The notes under the pieces were generated by a model. That model was not told where the DNA came from. It worked only from the letters and a program-made list of their open reading frames with translations, and searched no databases. A DNA stretch of 64,000 nt from assembly GCA_022495995.1 (NCBI GenBank), contig JAFEMH010001451.1, positions 152,501-216,500 on the forward strand. Direction: 5' to 3'. This DNA is from Adenophora triphylla var. japonica. Taxonomy: Eukaryota > Streptophyta > Magnoliopsida > Asterales > Campanulaceae. A program made the translations under genes and the position numbers. Below, piece after piece: positions 31,466 to 44,506 of the stretch. Position 1 is the first letter of the stretch; each line of letters starts with the position of its first letter.

Positions 31466-32812
31466 TGTTGGTGTTATGCCCTAGGCCTATGGTTGATAGA
31501 TTTATGTGTTGACATTACTTATTATTATATGAAATGTTTATCATTTGATTATTATATGTTTTGCATGTTTATTTATAATAATCTCCGTCCCTAATTATTA
31601 TGTGAATAATTAGTATAAATGTTAATGGATAATCATATGATGATTATATGCATAGAGATGCACATTAAATTTATGGGTACTTGTTAGAGAACAAGTGACT
31701 GGACTTGACCCGTATGAGATTTATGTCATGGTCAGATGTCATAATTAAATCTCATACGGTCACTTCATTTAGTCCCCAGACCTGAGATTATCATGGCCTT
31801 ACATATGATGAAAGTCATGTTTGATTTTAGTCAAACGGTATCTTAACACGATATCTATGGCTATCTCTGGCATGATCAGATTCATGATGGGAAGGATGAT
31901 AATTCAAGATGGAATTTGTCCCTCGGAAGAGAGATGTTTTGCTTGGGCCCCTCGATGAGTGATAATGATGAAAGTGTATGGCCATACCCCAATGCGATTG
32001 GATTATCATTATACTCAAGATCGAGAAAGCATTGAACAAGGTACAAGTTGACATGGACCATGACTTGTGTTCAATATAACATCGTGAGATAAAGGGAGAA
32101 ATGGAAGTGTACCATTGGAAACGTGAACTCTTACGTTATATTATTGGGGTAGACATAATGGCTTGCTAGATTCTGCTTATGTCTTATGAAGGTCGATATG
32201 ATTGAGCTCATTGCCAACATAATATAATCCTATTGGGTCACACACAATTAGAATGAATTTGATAAACCAAGGGAAGAATGATTGAGAACTCCTCAGTGAC
32301 CTTGTCTGGTCGTGCGACACATCAAGGCCATGTGTCCCGTGTGGTCGTGCGACACAAGAAGTCCTAAGGCAGTTTACAGAGCTGGTTTCCTAATTTGGTT
32401 AGGAAACATATTTTGTACTAAAGTAGTATAAATATAACAGTCTATCAACCCTTTTAACCCTAGCCAAAATTCTTAAAAGAAAAACACTATATTCTCAATA
32501 TTCTTCCAAGGTTTAGAGATCTAGCAATCTTCAAGAAAAGTTCTTGGATTCATTCAAAGGTGTGGATACCGAAAGAGGGTCTTCGCTCATTCATTGATCA
32601 AGGCCTAGAGTTCAAGCAATCTGAAGAACGCAGTTTGTGACTTGAAATAACATTATTGAATCGTTCGATAGCTCAAGAACGGAAAGCGTTCAAGGTTGGT
32701 TACATCTATCTCATATGATTCAATTTAATTGTATAGAACGGATCCTAGGCTCCTTGGGTTTTATGTTATTTGATGCTTTATTCCGCTGCGCATGGACCCG
32801 TAAAACCCAACA
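31466..32812 (+). repeat. 3' LTR of the Angela-like element
   Basis: 1347 bp, matching 8401-9749 closely. It includes the GTCGTGCGAC pair and TATA (32427-32434). The ATTTC duplication follows at 32813-32817. Confidence 0.95.
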
Positions 32813-32817
32813 ATTTC

Positions 32818-33105
32818 ACCATAATACCATGACCACTTTGATCTCAAAGTCTGTTCTTTTCTATCCAAAATCTTAATCGGTAGTTCTTCGTATGATAAAT
32901 CTGAACTAAATTGTACTTGTTTATATCGAATGACATGAGATGGATATGCCAAATATCTCCTCAAGACTGATACATGGAACACGTTATTCACATGTGACAA
33001 GTCTGGAGGTAGAGCTAAACGGTATGCGACAGCCCCAATTCTTTCTAAGATTTCAAATGGTCCGATATAACATGGACTAAGCTTCCCTTTCTTGCCAAAT
33101 CTCAT
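32818..33105 (-). pseudogene. Tekay integrase C-terminus and first half of the chromodomain
   Basis: The minus strand encodes KLSPCYIGPFEILERIGAVA (GPY/F module of gypsy integrase), HNVFHVSVLRRY-like sequence with a YLAYPSHV linker, and PIKILDRKEQTLRSK, the lead-in to a chromodomain. The next codons are frameshifted, and the copia insertion at 32812/8401 separates the VEEATWE end (8312-8400). Confidence 0.85.
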
Positions 33106-33158
33106 TACTCCTTTCCATGGCGAGACTTTTAAGAAAACATGATCACCAACATCAAACT

Positions 33159-34187
33159 TTAAATCACACCGACAGTTATCCGCGTAACTTTTCTATCGAC
33201 TTTGTGATGTAGCCAACCTTTCCGAATTAATTTTACTTTCTCTGTTGTCATCTGAACCAACTCGGGGCCTAATGATCTTCTTTTACCAACCTCATCCCAA
33301 GACAATGGTGATTTACACTTTCTACCATACAATGCCTCAAACGGAGCCATCCTGATGCTTGCTTGGTGACTGTTGTTGTAAGCAAACTCAATCAACGATA
33401 GATGCTCATCCCAATTACCCTTAAAATCAAGAACACATGCTCGAAGCATATCTTCAAGGGTCTGTATTGTCCTTTTTGATTGGTCATCTGTCTGTGGATG
33501 AAAAGCCGTACTGAACCGAAGCTTGGTGCCCATAGCTTCTTGTAGTCCAATCCAGAATCTCGAAACAAATCTGGTGTCTCTATCTGATACAATAGACACG
33601 GGAACACCATGTAATCTAACAATTTCTTCTATATACAATCTTGCAAGTTTGTTCAAGGAATAATTGGTCCGGATTGCTAAGAAGTGAGCAGATTTTGTGA
33701 GCTGATCAACAATAACCCATATGGAATCATGTCCTCCTGAGGTCATAGGAAGACCTGAAACAAAATCCATTGTAATGTGTTCCCACTTCCATTCAGGAAT
33801 AGGTAATGGTTGCAACATCCCTGGGGGTCGTTGATGTTCAGCCTTTACTTGTTGACATACTAGACACTTTGAAACATACTCAACGATCTCTCTCTTCATA
33901 TTTGACCACCAATAGTGATTGTGCAAATCCTTATACATTTTGGTACTGCCCGGATGGACTGTCAAGTTGGACTTATGGGCTTCATCCATTATTTCTCTTC
34001 TCAATTCAGTAACTGCTGGCACACACCAACGATTTCCTATCTTCATCATTCCATTACTATCAAGGGTAAAGTCGGATATCTCACCGAGTTCAAGTTTACT
34101 TTTAATTGCAGCAAAACTTGGATCAAACATTTGTGTTGCTTTAATCTTCTCTAACAATGAAGGTTGTGTTGTCATTTGAGCCAACAT
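33159..34187 (-). pseudogene. Tekay integrase with substituted catalytic Glu
   Basis: 342 codons. The HHCC zinc motif is complete (EAHKSNLTVHPG ... CLVCQQVK). The catalytic core has Asp in ITMDFVSGLP and Asp in VSDRDTRF, but the third acidic residue is replaced: QTDDQSKRTIQ has Lys where gypsy integrases have Glu (QSERTIQ). Such an enzyme should not catalyse strand transfer. NNSHQASIRMAPFEALYGR follows. The reading frame is lost near 33180, before the GPY module. Confidence 0.92.
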
Positions 34188-34226
34188 GCCCGGTGAACAT
34201 GGAAATCTGATCTCTAATTCTAGCTT

Positions 34227-34678
34227 TTATATATCCATTAATAAGGGTCTTCGTCTCGTGATAAGAGAAGCCAAGTTTCCCGTAATCTTTCTACTCAATG
34301 CATCTGCTACAACATTGGCTTTGCCAGGGTGATATAAGATAGTGCAATCAAAATCCTTAAGTAATTCCAACCATCTCCTCTGTCGCATATTTAACTCCTT
34401 CTGAGTGAACAAGTACTTAAGACTCTTGTGATCAGTGTATATCTCATAGATTCACCATACAGGTAATGCCTCCAAAGCTTCAAAGCAAAAACAACTACTG
34501 CAAGTTCAAGATCATGAGTGGGATAATTCTTTTCATGATTTCTAAGTTGTTGCGAAGCATAAGCAATAACTTTCCCGTGCTGCATCAAAACACAACCCAA
34601 GCCCTTATGAGATGCATCACTATATATCGTAAATCCTCAGGTACCAGATTGCAATGTAAGTATAGGTTCAGAAACTAA
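34227..34678 (-). pseudogene. Tekay RNase H, split by a frameshift
   Basis: The N-terminal part at 34391-34600 reads [20 protein letters not shown] and [21 protein letters not shown]. After a frameshift near 34440 the C-terminal part (34227-34412) reads [20 protein letters not shown] and [11 protein letters not shown]. The 5' start, between RT and 34600, is also out of frame. RNase H would remove RNA template during reverse transcription. Confidence 0.88.
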
Positions 34679-35863
34679 TCAGTCTTTTAACTCTTGAAAG
34701 CTGTCTTCACATTGAGTTGACCAATCAAAGTTCACATTTTTCTGAGTCAAACGAGTCATTGGGCCAGCAATACGAGAGAATCTTTTCATCACGAATCTTC
34801 GATAGTACCCTGCCAAACCCAAAAATCTTCGAATATCAGTTACAGAAGTAGGCCTTTTCCAATTAACCACTGCTTCAATCTTGGCAGGATCCACATAAAT
34901 CCCATCTTCAGTAATTACGTGCCCGAGAAAAGCTACCTTTGTTAGCCAAAAATCACATTTTTTTAAATTCGCAAATAACCTTTTGTCTCTTAGCATTTGT
35001 AACACCATCCTCAAATGTTCTTCATGTTTATCCAAACTCTTGGAGTAGATCTGAATGTCATCAATGAAGACAATAACAAACTGGTTAAGGTATGGTTTAA
35101 AGATACGGTTCATTAAATCCATAAAAACAATTGGGGAATTTGTAAATCCAAATGGCATCACAAGAAACTCATAATGACCATACCTTGTTCTAAAAGCTGC
35201 CTTCGGCACATCTTCTTTCTTTACCTTCAATCGGTGATATCCCGATCTCAGGTCAATCTTCGAGAAATACTTTGGTCCTTGCAATTGGTCAAACAAATCA
35301 TCAATATGACGTAATGGATATCTATTCTTGATTGTAATCTTATTGATCTCCTGATAATCAATGCAAAGCCTCAAAGATCCGTCTTTCTTCTTTACAAACA
35401 AGACTGGAGAACCCCATGGTGAAACACTTGGCTCAATGAAACCTTTATTCAGAAGGCCTTGCAGTTGCTCCTTAAGTTCTTTCAACTCACCTGGTGCCAT
35501 TCTATACGGAGTCTTCGATATAGGCACAACTCCTAGAACAAGTTCAATACAAAACTCAATTTCTCGATCTGGAGGAGGACCGGGAAAGTCCTCTATAAAA
35601 ACATCTGCGTACTCTCTGATAACAGGTATTTCACTCAAAATTGGCCAATCAATGCGGGTATCAATGACATGAGCTAGATAAACTTGGCAAACCTTTCTCA
35701 ATAATCTTTGAGCCTTCAAAGCTGAAATTAAGTTATCACCCTTTCCTAGTTTAACACCCCAAAAAGTAAACCGAGACTGACCAGGCAAATCAAAAGCAAC
35801 TTTCTTCGAGTAGCAGTCAATCTTAGCATAATGCATAGTGAGCCAATCCATTCCCAAAATCAC
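34679..35863 (-). pseudogene. Tekay reverse transcriptase with protease end
   Basis: 394 open codons. It begins in the protease C-terminal motif [16 protein letters not shown], then a linker, then [54 protein letters not shown] (catalytic Asp) and MPFGFTNSP. The box [11 protein letters not shown] (near 35050-35080) has both Asp residues, with Phe-Ile in place of Tyr-Val. It ends [10 protein letters not shown] followed by a stop. RT looks structurally complete; the pieces on both sides are broken. Confidence 0.92.
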
Positions 35864-36215
35864 ATTAAAATGCTCGAAATGTTAAGGAATCAAGTTGGCA
35901 CATAATTTCCTACCACATACTTGTACCGAACAAGACTTATAAATCATAGAGGCATATAACACATCACCACTAGGGGTATCAAATGGCAACTTCAAACTCA
36001 TATATTCTGGTTTGACACTCAAAACATGAGTTATAGCATGCGATATGAATGCGTAGAACCCGAATCAAAAAGTACAGAGACATCTTTAGAGAAAATAAAG
36101 AGTGTATATTGTTGGAACCCCTAGCCTCACCAGCAGTTATGGCCAAAACTTCCCCCTTAGGTACAGTGACACTACTATTCCCACCAGAGCTACCCTGACC
36201 CAAAGTAGGAAAAGC
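35864..36215 (-). pseudogene. Tekay protease (degenerate)
   Basis: Across two frames the minus strand shows VSVLFDSGSTHSY, the aspartic protease active site (DSG near 36040-36060), and further sequence leading to ILGMDWL at 35863, with a stop near 35882. This protease would process Gag-Pol. Confidence 0.75.
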
Positions 36216-37028
36216 TCATTTGTTTTGTAGTGGACAATCATTCACCATATGACAAAGCTTACCAAAACTATAACAAGCACCCATCTGTTTATAGCACGAC
36301 CATATACCATGTTTCTTCCTGCAATAGTTACAAGTCGCTACGGTAATCTGAGATGAAATTGGTGTTGGCCTCTTAGGAGTATCAGTCGCTGCTTTCTTTT
36401 TGCTATCATTAATAATATCTTTACCTTTTCCACCACGATCAACTCTACTAACCCTTCTATCATCTTTGATCTTTGCATAATCATCCACGTCTTGTTCCAC
36501 CATCATAGCTCATTCAACAACTGCGACATACGTATCAAGACTAAGAGAAGTTAACCGAACTCTGATAGCTGCCTTGAGTCCCCTCTCAAACTTTTTAGCT
36601 CTTTGAAACTTATCCTCCACCAAAAAAGGAAAATAACAAGACAACTAAGTGAACTTTGCTTCATACTGTGCCACAGTCAATTTTCCCTACTCTAGATCAA
36701 GAAATTCTTTTTGCTTCTGTGCTCGAACGCACACGGGAAAATACTTCTTGTTTAACAATTCAAGAAACCTTTGTCATGTTTGTTGCTCTCCTATGATCCT
36801 AGGGTTTACTCTTTTAGTCAACTTCCACCACTGACTGGCTTCACCAACTAGCATGTGGCTGGCAAATTGAACCTTTTGTGCTTCTGTGCACTGCATAAGA
36901 TCAAATATCTTTTCCATTCCATCTACCCAATGTTCAACCACACTATGAACAGTCGAACCAGAAAATTCTTTTGGCTTCAATTTTAGGAAATCTAGAACGT
37001 CTACGTTTGGTCTTCTACGAGGCGGCAT
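36216..37028 (-). pseudogene. Tekay gag (broken), with degenerate zinc knuckle
   Basis: Gag starts at ATG 37028 (MPPRRRPN, a usual chromovirus gag start). HWVDGMEKIFDLMQCTEAQK and FASHMLVGEASQWWK identify the retrotransposon gag domain. A stop occurs near 36774 and others further on. The C-terminal segment (36216-36506) has two Cys clusters; the second (ACYSFGKLCHMVNDC) has lost a CCHC cysteine to Phe. The frame upstream of 37028 is open but begins at GTG. Confidence 0.85.
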
Positions 37029-37274
37029 TGTTGCTGCATAATAGTATTTCGTACAATTTATAGGATTAAGCAAAACACAACAATAATATGCCACATAATG
37101 CCAATTGCTTCTTAATAATGCGCGCTATGCGAAGCTGATTCGAAATCAAACCTCATACCGATTCTAAATCAAACCTAAGGTTCTAAACGACCAAAGGATC
37201 ATAAACCTAATCTTAGATCAAACATAAGGCTATAAACAATCAAAGGATCATAACCTATGCTCTTATACCACTCT
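37029..37274 (-). promoter_or_regulatory. Tekay 5' leader and tRNA primer-binding site
   Basis: On the minus strand TGGTATAAGAGC (37260-37271) lies three bases after the 5' LTR and differs by one base from the tRNA-iMet site TGGTATCAGAGC. A short leader runs to the gag ATG. Confidence 0.8.
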
Positions 37275-39190
37275 GTCACACCTCGAAATCCACAATTGCA
37301 CGACCTTCGAGGAGTGACGAACAAAATGATAACATATTTGAATCCCAAAATGAGACCTAATTTATTTACTCACATAATAACAAACCAAAACCACATATAC
37401 AAATCTTGAAACGAGTACATCAGAGCTACTATCCTCTGACCAAAACTCAAAGTTGAAACCAGCCTAAACACTAACAAACTATGAAACCTTAAACATTTTA
37501 TACAAGTTATATATACAACACCAAAGTTCATAATGTCCAAAAGACATACACTCCGACTCTAGCTTCAAAACTCTCCAGCAAAACCTTCTCAGTGTCGGCT
37601 ACTATCCACCTGGGAGGGAAAAGGGGAACGAAAAGGGTGAGCACAAATTGCCCAATAAGAGACTTGCTAACACAAGGGGGCGACAATGTATAGATAACCC
37701 AGGCAAGCACTAACAATCATACTGAACCCAACCACCCATTATATAAGAGAGGAGTGAAAGGATTGCAAATGAATCAAGTTTCAAATCAAAGTTTTGAAGT
37801 CAAAATTCAATTACACTTGAGTTGGCCAAATGCCCAAATTCAAAGTAGACTCTTCATCATAGTATCACTTGCATATAACATTATGATTAGAAGCCACAAA
37901 TATAACAACTGGTGTTAAAGCCATCTCTTGTTGAGGAATTCAAAGTTCAAATACTCAAAGTATAAATGACAGAGTAGCAAAACTTAATAATCGAATCCAA
38001 ATGAATTGATCCAATAAACGATCACGAATAACAAAGAAAACTAATCAAATGTTTTCAATGACAAAGAATGAAATGGTATTAGGTTAACAAGACCCTTACC
38101 TTATCTCCGAACAAATCCAAAACCAACGCTACAACCGCTAACATACCTTAGTCTAACACATGAAAAGAAGAAAGTGATTCAGTAAATAATATTCGATAAC
38201 AAATATTATCAATACCCTTAACTATATTAAATTAACTTCATTTAAATATATAATATGATTGTGAGATTTAATAAATGAAAAGTACACATAAAGTTAATCA
38301 ATTTAGACTCAAAAATCACTCAATTCCAATTAAAACGAAGAAGTTATGATTTATTAAAGTTTAACAAGTTTTGTTAACCTGACATGGACCAATCTGAAAA
38401 TATTTTACAACCGCAGGGAACAAAACGGTGTTGTTACAGAAACAGGAACCAAATAGGATATTCGTAAACTCATTTTTAGCAACCATAACTTATCTAGCAT
38501 GCTTTCAATCAAACTGTACTATTAACGGAACAAATTCAATGTCAAAGCAAGTATCAAATAGGATCGAACAATCGAAATATGTATCAATAAAATGAATTAC
38601 GACGATAATATGGGTATAAAAAGAATAATAAAACTTACACAGAATCGACCCTGCGTAGTCTCTCTTACCTACAGACCGTCAAATAATTGCTCGATCGAAG
38701 CCCAAGCCATTTTCTTACGGCAAGAGCTTAAACATATAACAATGGACACTTAGCTCTCTCTCAGATGCTTTCTATCAATTTCCTTCTTAATAAGAAAGCT
38801 AATACCAAGATCAAGTATACATATCTTATATGAATGGATAAGTCACCCATCAATCATCAATAAATTGCCACACCTCCTACTAAGACCACATGATGGCCTA
38901 GTTGGTGTCAACCAAACCAAATTCTTCCAAACAAGTAATATACCTAGTGGCTCCACATCTTAAACCAAATTCAATTTCTCAAACAATCCGTCCCATATTT
39001 CTTTTATTATTATTATTGCATCCTCCGTCTCATAATAAAATGTTACTTACCTAAAAATTACTACTTTACTTTTACTATTATTATTTCTAAACCGTACACT
39101 ATTTATCATTTTTATTTTTTAAAAATAATAACGCTATTTTAAAACGCAAATATATATACTTAAAATGGACCAAATAATTGGGGTATCACA
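37275..39190 (-). repeat. 5' LTR of the Tekay-like element
   Basis: 1916 bp, uninterrupted. It gives the ancestral state for the enlarged copy at 4264-8276: no solo LTR and a short TTA tract. The GTACG duplication follows at 39191-39195. Confidence 0.93.
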
Positions 39191-40438
39191 GTACGTCTTC
39201 TCAACTATTTAAATTTGATAATGCAACTTATAGAAGAGAAATGGCTAAATTTACTGCTGCTAAAGGATTATCCTTTAATTTTGCTAATGATCAATTATGG
39301 ACTAATTTTGCACAAATTGCTTTAAATCCTGCCGCTAAAGAAATTCATAAAAATACAAATACTCGTGATACTAAGATCCAATATCTCCAAAAAAAATTAA
39401 CTTTAATTAATACGTTTAAAGATTTACCACAAAAATTATCAATATGTGCCGATATATGGAGTGATCATTGGCAAGCTCATAATTATATAGGAATTACATG
39501 TCATTGGATAGATAATGCTTGGAAAATACAAAAACGATTACTTGCATATAAAGCTTTTGATACTGCTCATAACGCTCAAAATATTTCTAACAAAATTGCT
39601 ACAGTTTTACAAGAATATAACCTAGTTCACAAAAAAAATTCAGTTGGATTTGATAATGCTGCAAATAATACTGCTAGTTTACCATCACTCATTGAAATGT
39701 GTTAACCATCCATTGGTGGTAAATTTTTTCATTTCGGTGCATATGTCATATTTTAAATTTGTGTGTGTAAGATGGTTTAGCAACTTTAAAGGCTTATATA
39801 ACTCCATTTAAGGAAGTTCTTTCTTATCTAATGAGAAATCACACTATAACAAAAATGTGGATTAGATTTTGTAAAGCAAATAATATCCCACCTAAAAGAG
39901 TTTCCCTAGATGTTCCAACCCGATGTAATTCCACCCATAAAATGTTATCCGACTCTTATGAATTGCGTGAACCATTGTGTCAGTTTTTTCAACAAATAGA
40001 GTATTCTAATACAATATTGCCTCATCAATGGGATGTTTGTGATAATTTAAAGAAAATTTTGAAAGTTTTTAAAGATGCTACTGAACAATTATCCGGTTCT
40101 TATTATCCCACTTCACCATTAGTTTTAGAACATTATGCTAAAATTAGTTATATATTTATGAATTTTATAGATTGTCAAGTTTTAGGTGAATGTATTGGTA
40201 TGATGAGAATAAAATGGATTAAATATTTTTTGAACATTCCACCATTGTTTTTAGTAGCTAAACTATTAGATCATAGGATAAGAGAAGATGGTTTAGAACA
40301 AATACTTGCATATTATTATAAGAATCTATTTCCCACCGGTATTGATTTTAACTTAGATAAACATATCCCAAAAGCAAAAGACGTTGTAACTACTACTAAA
40401 AATATTTTATATGAACTTTATAAAGAATATTATGATCT
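39191..40438 (+). pseudogene. hAT transposase, central catalytic part (degenerate)
   Basis: The frame continues from 4263: SSQLFKFDNATYRREMAKFT, then LPQKLSICADIWSDHWQAHN (hAT catalytic-core start), HNYIGITCHWI and VGFDNAANNTASLPSLIEMC, ending in a stop near 39703. About 130 bp are decayed (KFFHFGAYVIF, stops), where the conserved C-x2-H region belongs. From 39790 the frame is open again through VSLDVPTRCNSTHKMLSDSY and YYPTSPLVLEHYAKISYIF to YKEYYDL at 40438. The array inserted there; the frame resumes in phase at 51966. Not functional. Confidence 0.88.
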
Positions 40439-41893
40439 TGTTGGGAAAATTGTCTATATAACAATAAATAAGGCTTTCTTGAATTTAACAAAATGACAAA
40501 TAAATAATGAACTATAAAGTAATTAACGGGGCAGGAAATAAAGATAAACTAAAATGCGGAAATTAAAGCAAACTGAGTAATTAGAGAAGTCGAGTCTTGT
40601 GTTGGACACAATCTCCGAAAGAAGATATTGCCCCGCACTGGTGCTTACAGATTAGCGGCAATCTTCTCTCAAGATGAAACGACTTTACAGTCATTAATAG
40701 GAGCACTCCAAATTAATGACTTCGGCAAACAAAATTCGTGTTTGACACTTCCAGACTTTGAAGAAGACATATGCAACGAGATGCTTTATCTTCTAACAGA
40801 TGATTTTAAGAATTCCATTGAATTATGTGACTGAATTTCATAATTTAGTTAATTATCTAACTGAGTTAGTTAACTTTGTTAGATAAGTGATTCTCTACTT
40901 CTAGTGAGAAGAGAGAGTGAATATGTGAAGTGAAGGAATGATTGAGTGAATGAATGAATTTGACAAACTAGTGGGGTTTATTTATAGTAGATGAAGAGTT
41001 AGAGTGTCTCTTGGGAATAGGCATTAATTGCACCCATTAATTCTCAACCGTTGGATCAAATCTAGATCAAGGGAGGAGATCTGTTGGGTCGACCCAATTT
41101 TGCTGACCCGACTGTCCAAACAGGTGCGGGTCGCCCCAGACCCATTCACCAACCATTATGACTCTAGCCGAACCAACACCATTCAAGTGGGTAGCCCATT
41201 CGACAAGCCCAGCATGCCATGAAGCCCAAGCGCCTGAACCAGATCTGGGCCATAGCCCAACTGCTAACCAACCTTAACTCATTTGACTTGGAATGGACCG
41301 AACCATACGAGCCAAGTCCATAAACCAAATGGACCGAACCAGCCTCATCGAGCCATGGTCCGCCACCTGCCTTGGACCGAATCGAACCATGAACCGAGCC
41401 AACTTTTGTCAAAAGTTTAAGGCTCCTTAGCTCCTAGCGACGATGCGAAGTGCAAAGTGTGCGCCTCATTGCGACCTTCGCGGGCTTCGTGGGTGTGGTC
41501 CAAATTGAGCTAGTACAAAACTGGCACAATTGGACTACTCCTTGCATGGTTGGCCCAATAGTCCACCTAGGTTGGCCCAAGGAGATCAACTCGTTGACTA
41601 CTCCTTTGGATGCTTCCACTTATAAACTATCATCACTTTACATCTTTAAGCAATGTGGGATAACTCTTTCATATCCCATAAACTCTTCATAAACTCATTT
41701 CATTTTGCATACTTTGATCATTAATTTCTCATTCACCACACATGTGTTTTGAGAAAGTAAATATATCAAATTAATCTACTCCAAATGTAGATTATTAATA
41801 TGCAATCAAATTTCATTTTCCTAAAATAAAACCTTATGGAATTCTTGGTCAAAAGTCGGTCAAACCTTACTTTTACAAAACCAAATTCTAACA
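40439..41893 (-). repeat. Array LTR copy 1
   Basis: 1455 bp, TGTTGGGAAAATTG ... AATTCTAACA. Minus-strand TATAAATAAA at 40977-40986; palindrome TTGGGTCGACCCAA at 41084-41097 upstream of it. Plus-strand open frames here recur in the other copies and are not genes. Confidence 0.92.
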
Positions 41894-43579
41894 ATCCCCC
41901 ACATGAATGACAAATTAAATGCATGCATGAATGCAGACTCGTCTGGAAGTTTCGGCAAACTATTATTGCATCGAGATAGGTATCTTATAGCCTTGAACCT
42001 TCCCTAGTGAAATACTATCGGATATACTAGCCATTTTGGTAGCGAGACGCTTTGAACCAGTGACTGTATAGTGTATACCAAGACAATAGTACTCACACAA
42101 TAACAGCTCTAACACGTTTTGTTCTCACATTTTGTCCATTTCAGCCCTGGACCGTTCTTGATTCATAAGTGTTTCAATTTAGAAGTGGTCTTATTACTTC
42201 TCACTTATATAGGTGATCTCCCATAAAGATTATCCTGCTATACTCCACCACTTAGGTATATGAATCATTAAAAGCTTTAAACTTACCCTTACCACACGTC
42301 ATCAGGTGTTTTAGCACTTAATTGGCTTCTGAGAATGAGTTATAATTAGTTCTAAGTGCAAATACTAGAATTTTCATAATTTAGTTGTCTCATTGAACCA
42401 AGGGCATGTGATCTTCAATTCTCAAGGTTGAGTGTCCACTATGGATTTCTTTGTTTGTGTGGGTTTTGAACCTCATTCCCCTTACCAAATAATTTGATCT
42501 CCTATTCATACTTTTTGGTATACGAATCCATTTTTGACTTCACATGGCCAGTTGTGACAGTCCCATTTGAGATCAATTGTCTTATGGTAATATGTCAATG
42601 ACCATTGTGTCTTGACTTACCACAATGTTCCACACCTTTTCCTATTTCTCATTGTCGTTACAATGCCTTAGGTCATGTAGACACAAACTTATTCCACAAA
42701 AGAATATCTTCCAAGACCATTTAGCTTTTATCTTTATCTAACGCTATCGACTCAGATTCCTTATTGAATCGAGTTGTTCATGTTGTCTTGGAAGTTTGAC
42801 ACCGCTGCTCCATGTATTGTGAACACATTTTTCACCTTGGAGTTTATTTGTGTGTGATATCCAATCAGTATATCCTTTTCATACTATTGAATATCTTATT
42901 TATTGTACCGTTCCGACTTCCCAAGTATTCAGTATCTCTAAGTGGTTTGACCTCCTTAGAGTCTACCTCTCAGGAATCTGCCTTACAGAGATTACCTCTC
43001 AAGATTCTACCTTATAGATTCTATCTCTCAAGAATCTATCTATTACTTCTCAAGAATTTAGCTTATTCGAGAGTCTATCTTGGAGAATTTATCTAACTCT
43101 TATGATTCTACCATTAAAGAGTCTATTACTTAAAGAATCTTTTCTCTTCAGATTCTATATCTCAAGAGTCTCACTTTCGAGATCAATAATCTGCTTTTTC
43201 AGATTAAAATCTGTCTCAATAGAGTTTATTTCTCAAAATTATTTTCCTTTTAGAAATCTATCTTTTGAAATTCTAACTCCCTTGACTACATTTCTTGAAA
43301 GTTTTCCATCAATAGATTCATCTTTCAAATATTTCCTTTTAAGGACCAATTTGCAACTCAACGGTTCGCATTATGGAAGAAGATCAACCAACTTCCAAAT
43401 GTACGATGAACTATTCATTTAAATGTTAACAACATTATTTAACAGTTTTCGTTTAATTTTCTACCATAGAAAATTAGGATCAATAGACTAGCTTCTTTTG
43501 TCCACAAACTGTGTCTTAGTTCATCTTACTATTAAGATAAATCTTTTACGATTTTATAAGTTCTCTTCTTAAACTTATA

Positions 43580-43963
43580 TTATTTCCTTTTTCCTTCAGG
43601 GAAATATGATTTCAAGGAATACAAAATTCCTTGCCTTTGGCTTAAGTACTTTAGCTCGTACCCCCACACTTGAGGTGTATCCCCACAATTGAGGTGTACC
43701 CCCACACTTAAAGTATTTATAAAACGTCTTACGATTATGCCATAATCTGTAATTAGTTTTATCAAATCCTTTCTTGGGTATGTCATTAAAAATGACTGTA
43801 CAGCTTCCCCCACAAATTCGGTTAAGCCAGAGCTTATTGCATTTATCATCTCTTTAGGGATATGATTCTTGCATTTTGCTCCTGCATTAGACTGAGTTGA
43901 ATATGTTGCGATCGTTTGATGAATACTGCCGGAAACCTCACAAATATCCTCAACCGGTGCCAC
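43580..43963 (-). pseudogene. Unrecognised ORF in array internal 1
   Basis: 128 codons on the minus strand (MAPVEDICEVSG...). I recognise no domain. The shorter equivalent in internal 2 (48789-49058, continuing in similar sequence to about 49180) differs by a few substitutions. It lies after the integrase start, where copia integrase or RT should be, so it may be decayed pol or unrelated filler. Confidence 0.35.
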
Positions 43964-44091
43964 ATATTCCCCTCCTTCTAGCGTTTCAAATCTTCTTTAC
44001 ATTAAGTTGATTCGTCAACTTCATTCTTATAAGTTTGGAAAGCCTCCAAGGCTTCATCCTTCCTTATCAAGAGAATGTCTTGTGCAACCAT

Positions 44092-44355
44092 TTATAAAGT
44101 AATTAAATACTTTTTCTCACCTCGAGTTTGCACTAACTTTAGATCACAATTATTTGTGTGAGCTAACTCAAGAGGTGTCGTGTTTCTTATTACTGAAGAA
44201 AATGATGACTTAGTCATTTTATCTTCCACGCAAATTTCACACTTTTCAGTTGAATCGAATTTATTCATGAGAATTAATTCTTGATTCACTGACATCTTAA
44301 TTGTGTTGAAATTCACATAACCTAATTTATCATGCCATAAATTAGAACCTTTCAA
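44092..44355 (-). pseudogene. Copia GAG-preintegrase / integrase N-terminus (array internal 1)
   Basis: The minus strand reads LWHDKLGYVNFNTIKMSVNQ, then KCEICVEDKMTKSSF, the copia integrase zinc region, then TPLELAHTNNCDLKLVQTRG and KKYLITL, leading to the first catalytic Asp region. It is cut off there. Internal 2 has lost most of this segment (near 49288). Confidence 0.85.
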
Positions 44356-44506
44356 AAGGTAAACATAAGAAACACCGATGCTCTTTGCCTCTAGGCAAGG
44401 TACCCTTGAAATTCACATAACCTAATTTATCATGCCATAAATTAGAACCTTTCAAAAGGTAAACATAAGAAACACCGATGCTCTTTGCCTCTAGGCAAGG
44501 TACCCT
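44307..44506. repeat. 100-bp tandem duplication in array internal 1
   Basis: Units 44307-44406 and 44407-44506 are almost identical (TGAAATTCACATAACC ... AGGCAAGGTACCCT). The same duplication exists in internal 2 at 49341-49540, so it predates array formation. Confidence 0.95.

Larger units (their letters stand above)
8401..32812 (+). mobile_element. Ty1/copia element, Angela/Tork-like, split by a Tat element
   Basis: LTRs at 8401-9749 and 31466-32812 start TGTTGGTGTTATGCCCTA and end ACCCAACA, flanked by a 5-bp duplication ATTTC (8396-8400, 32813-32817). The primer site is tRNA-iMet-like and the polypurine tract is AAGTGGGAGAC. Domain order gag, protease, integrase, RT, RNase H is diagnostic for copia. 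The LTR start resembles Angela-lineage LTRs, so that lineage is suggested, not proven. The pol gene has at least two stops and two to three frameshifts and is interrupted in integrase by 12651-28975. Confidence 0.93.

Noticed and set aside
40628..40834. Open frame of 68 codons repeated in LTR copies 1 and 2 (also 45683-45889)
   Set aside because: It recurs because the LTRs are copies. It is antisense to the element, broken in LTR 3 and shows no domain.
43102..43422. Plus-strand open frame (106 codons) and its neighbours in the array internals
   Set aside because: The sequence is short AAGAATCTATCTCTC-type repeats; the element is coded on the minus strand.
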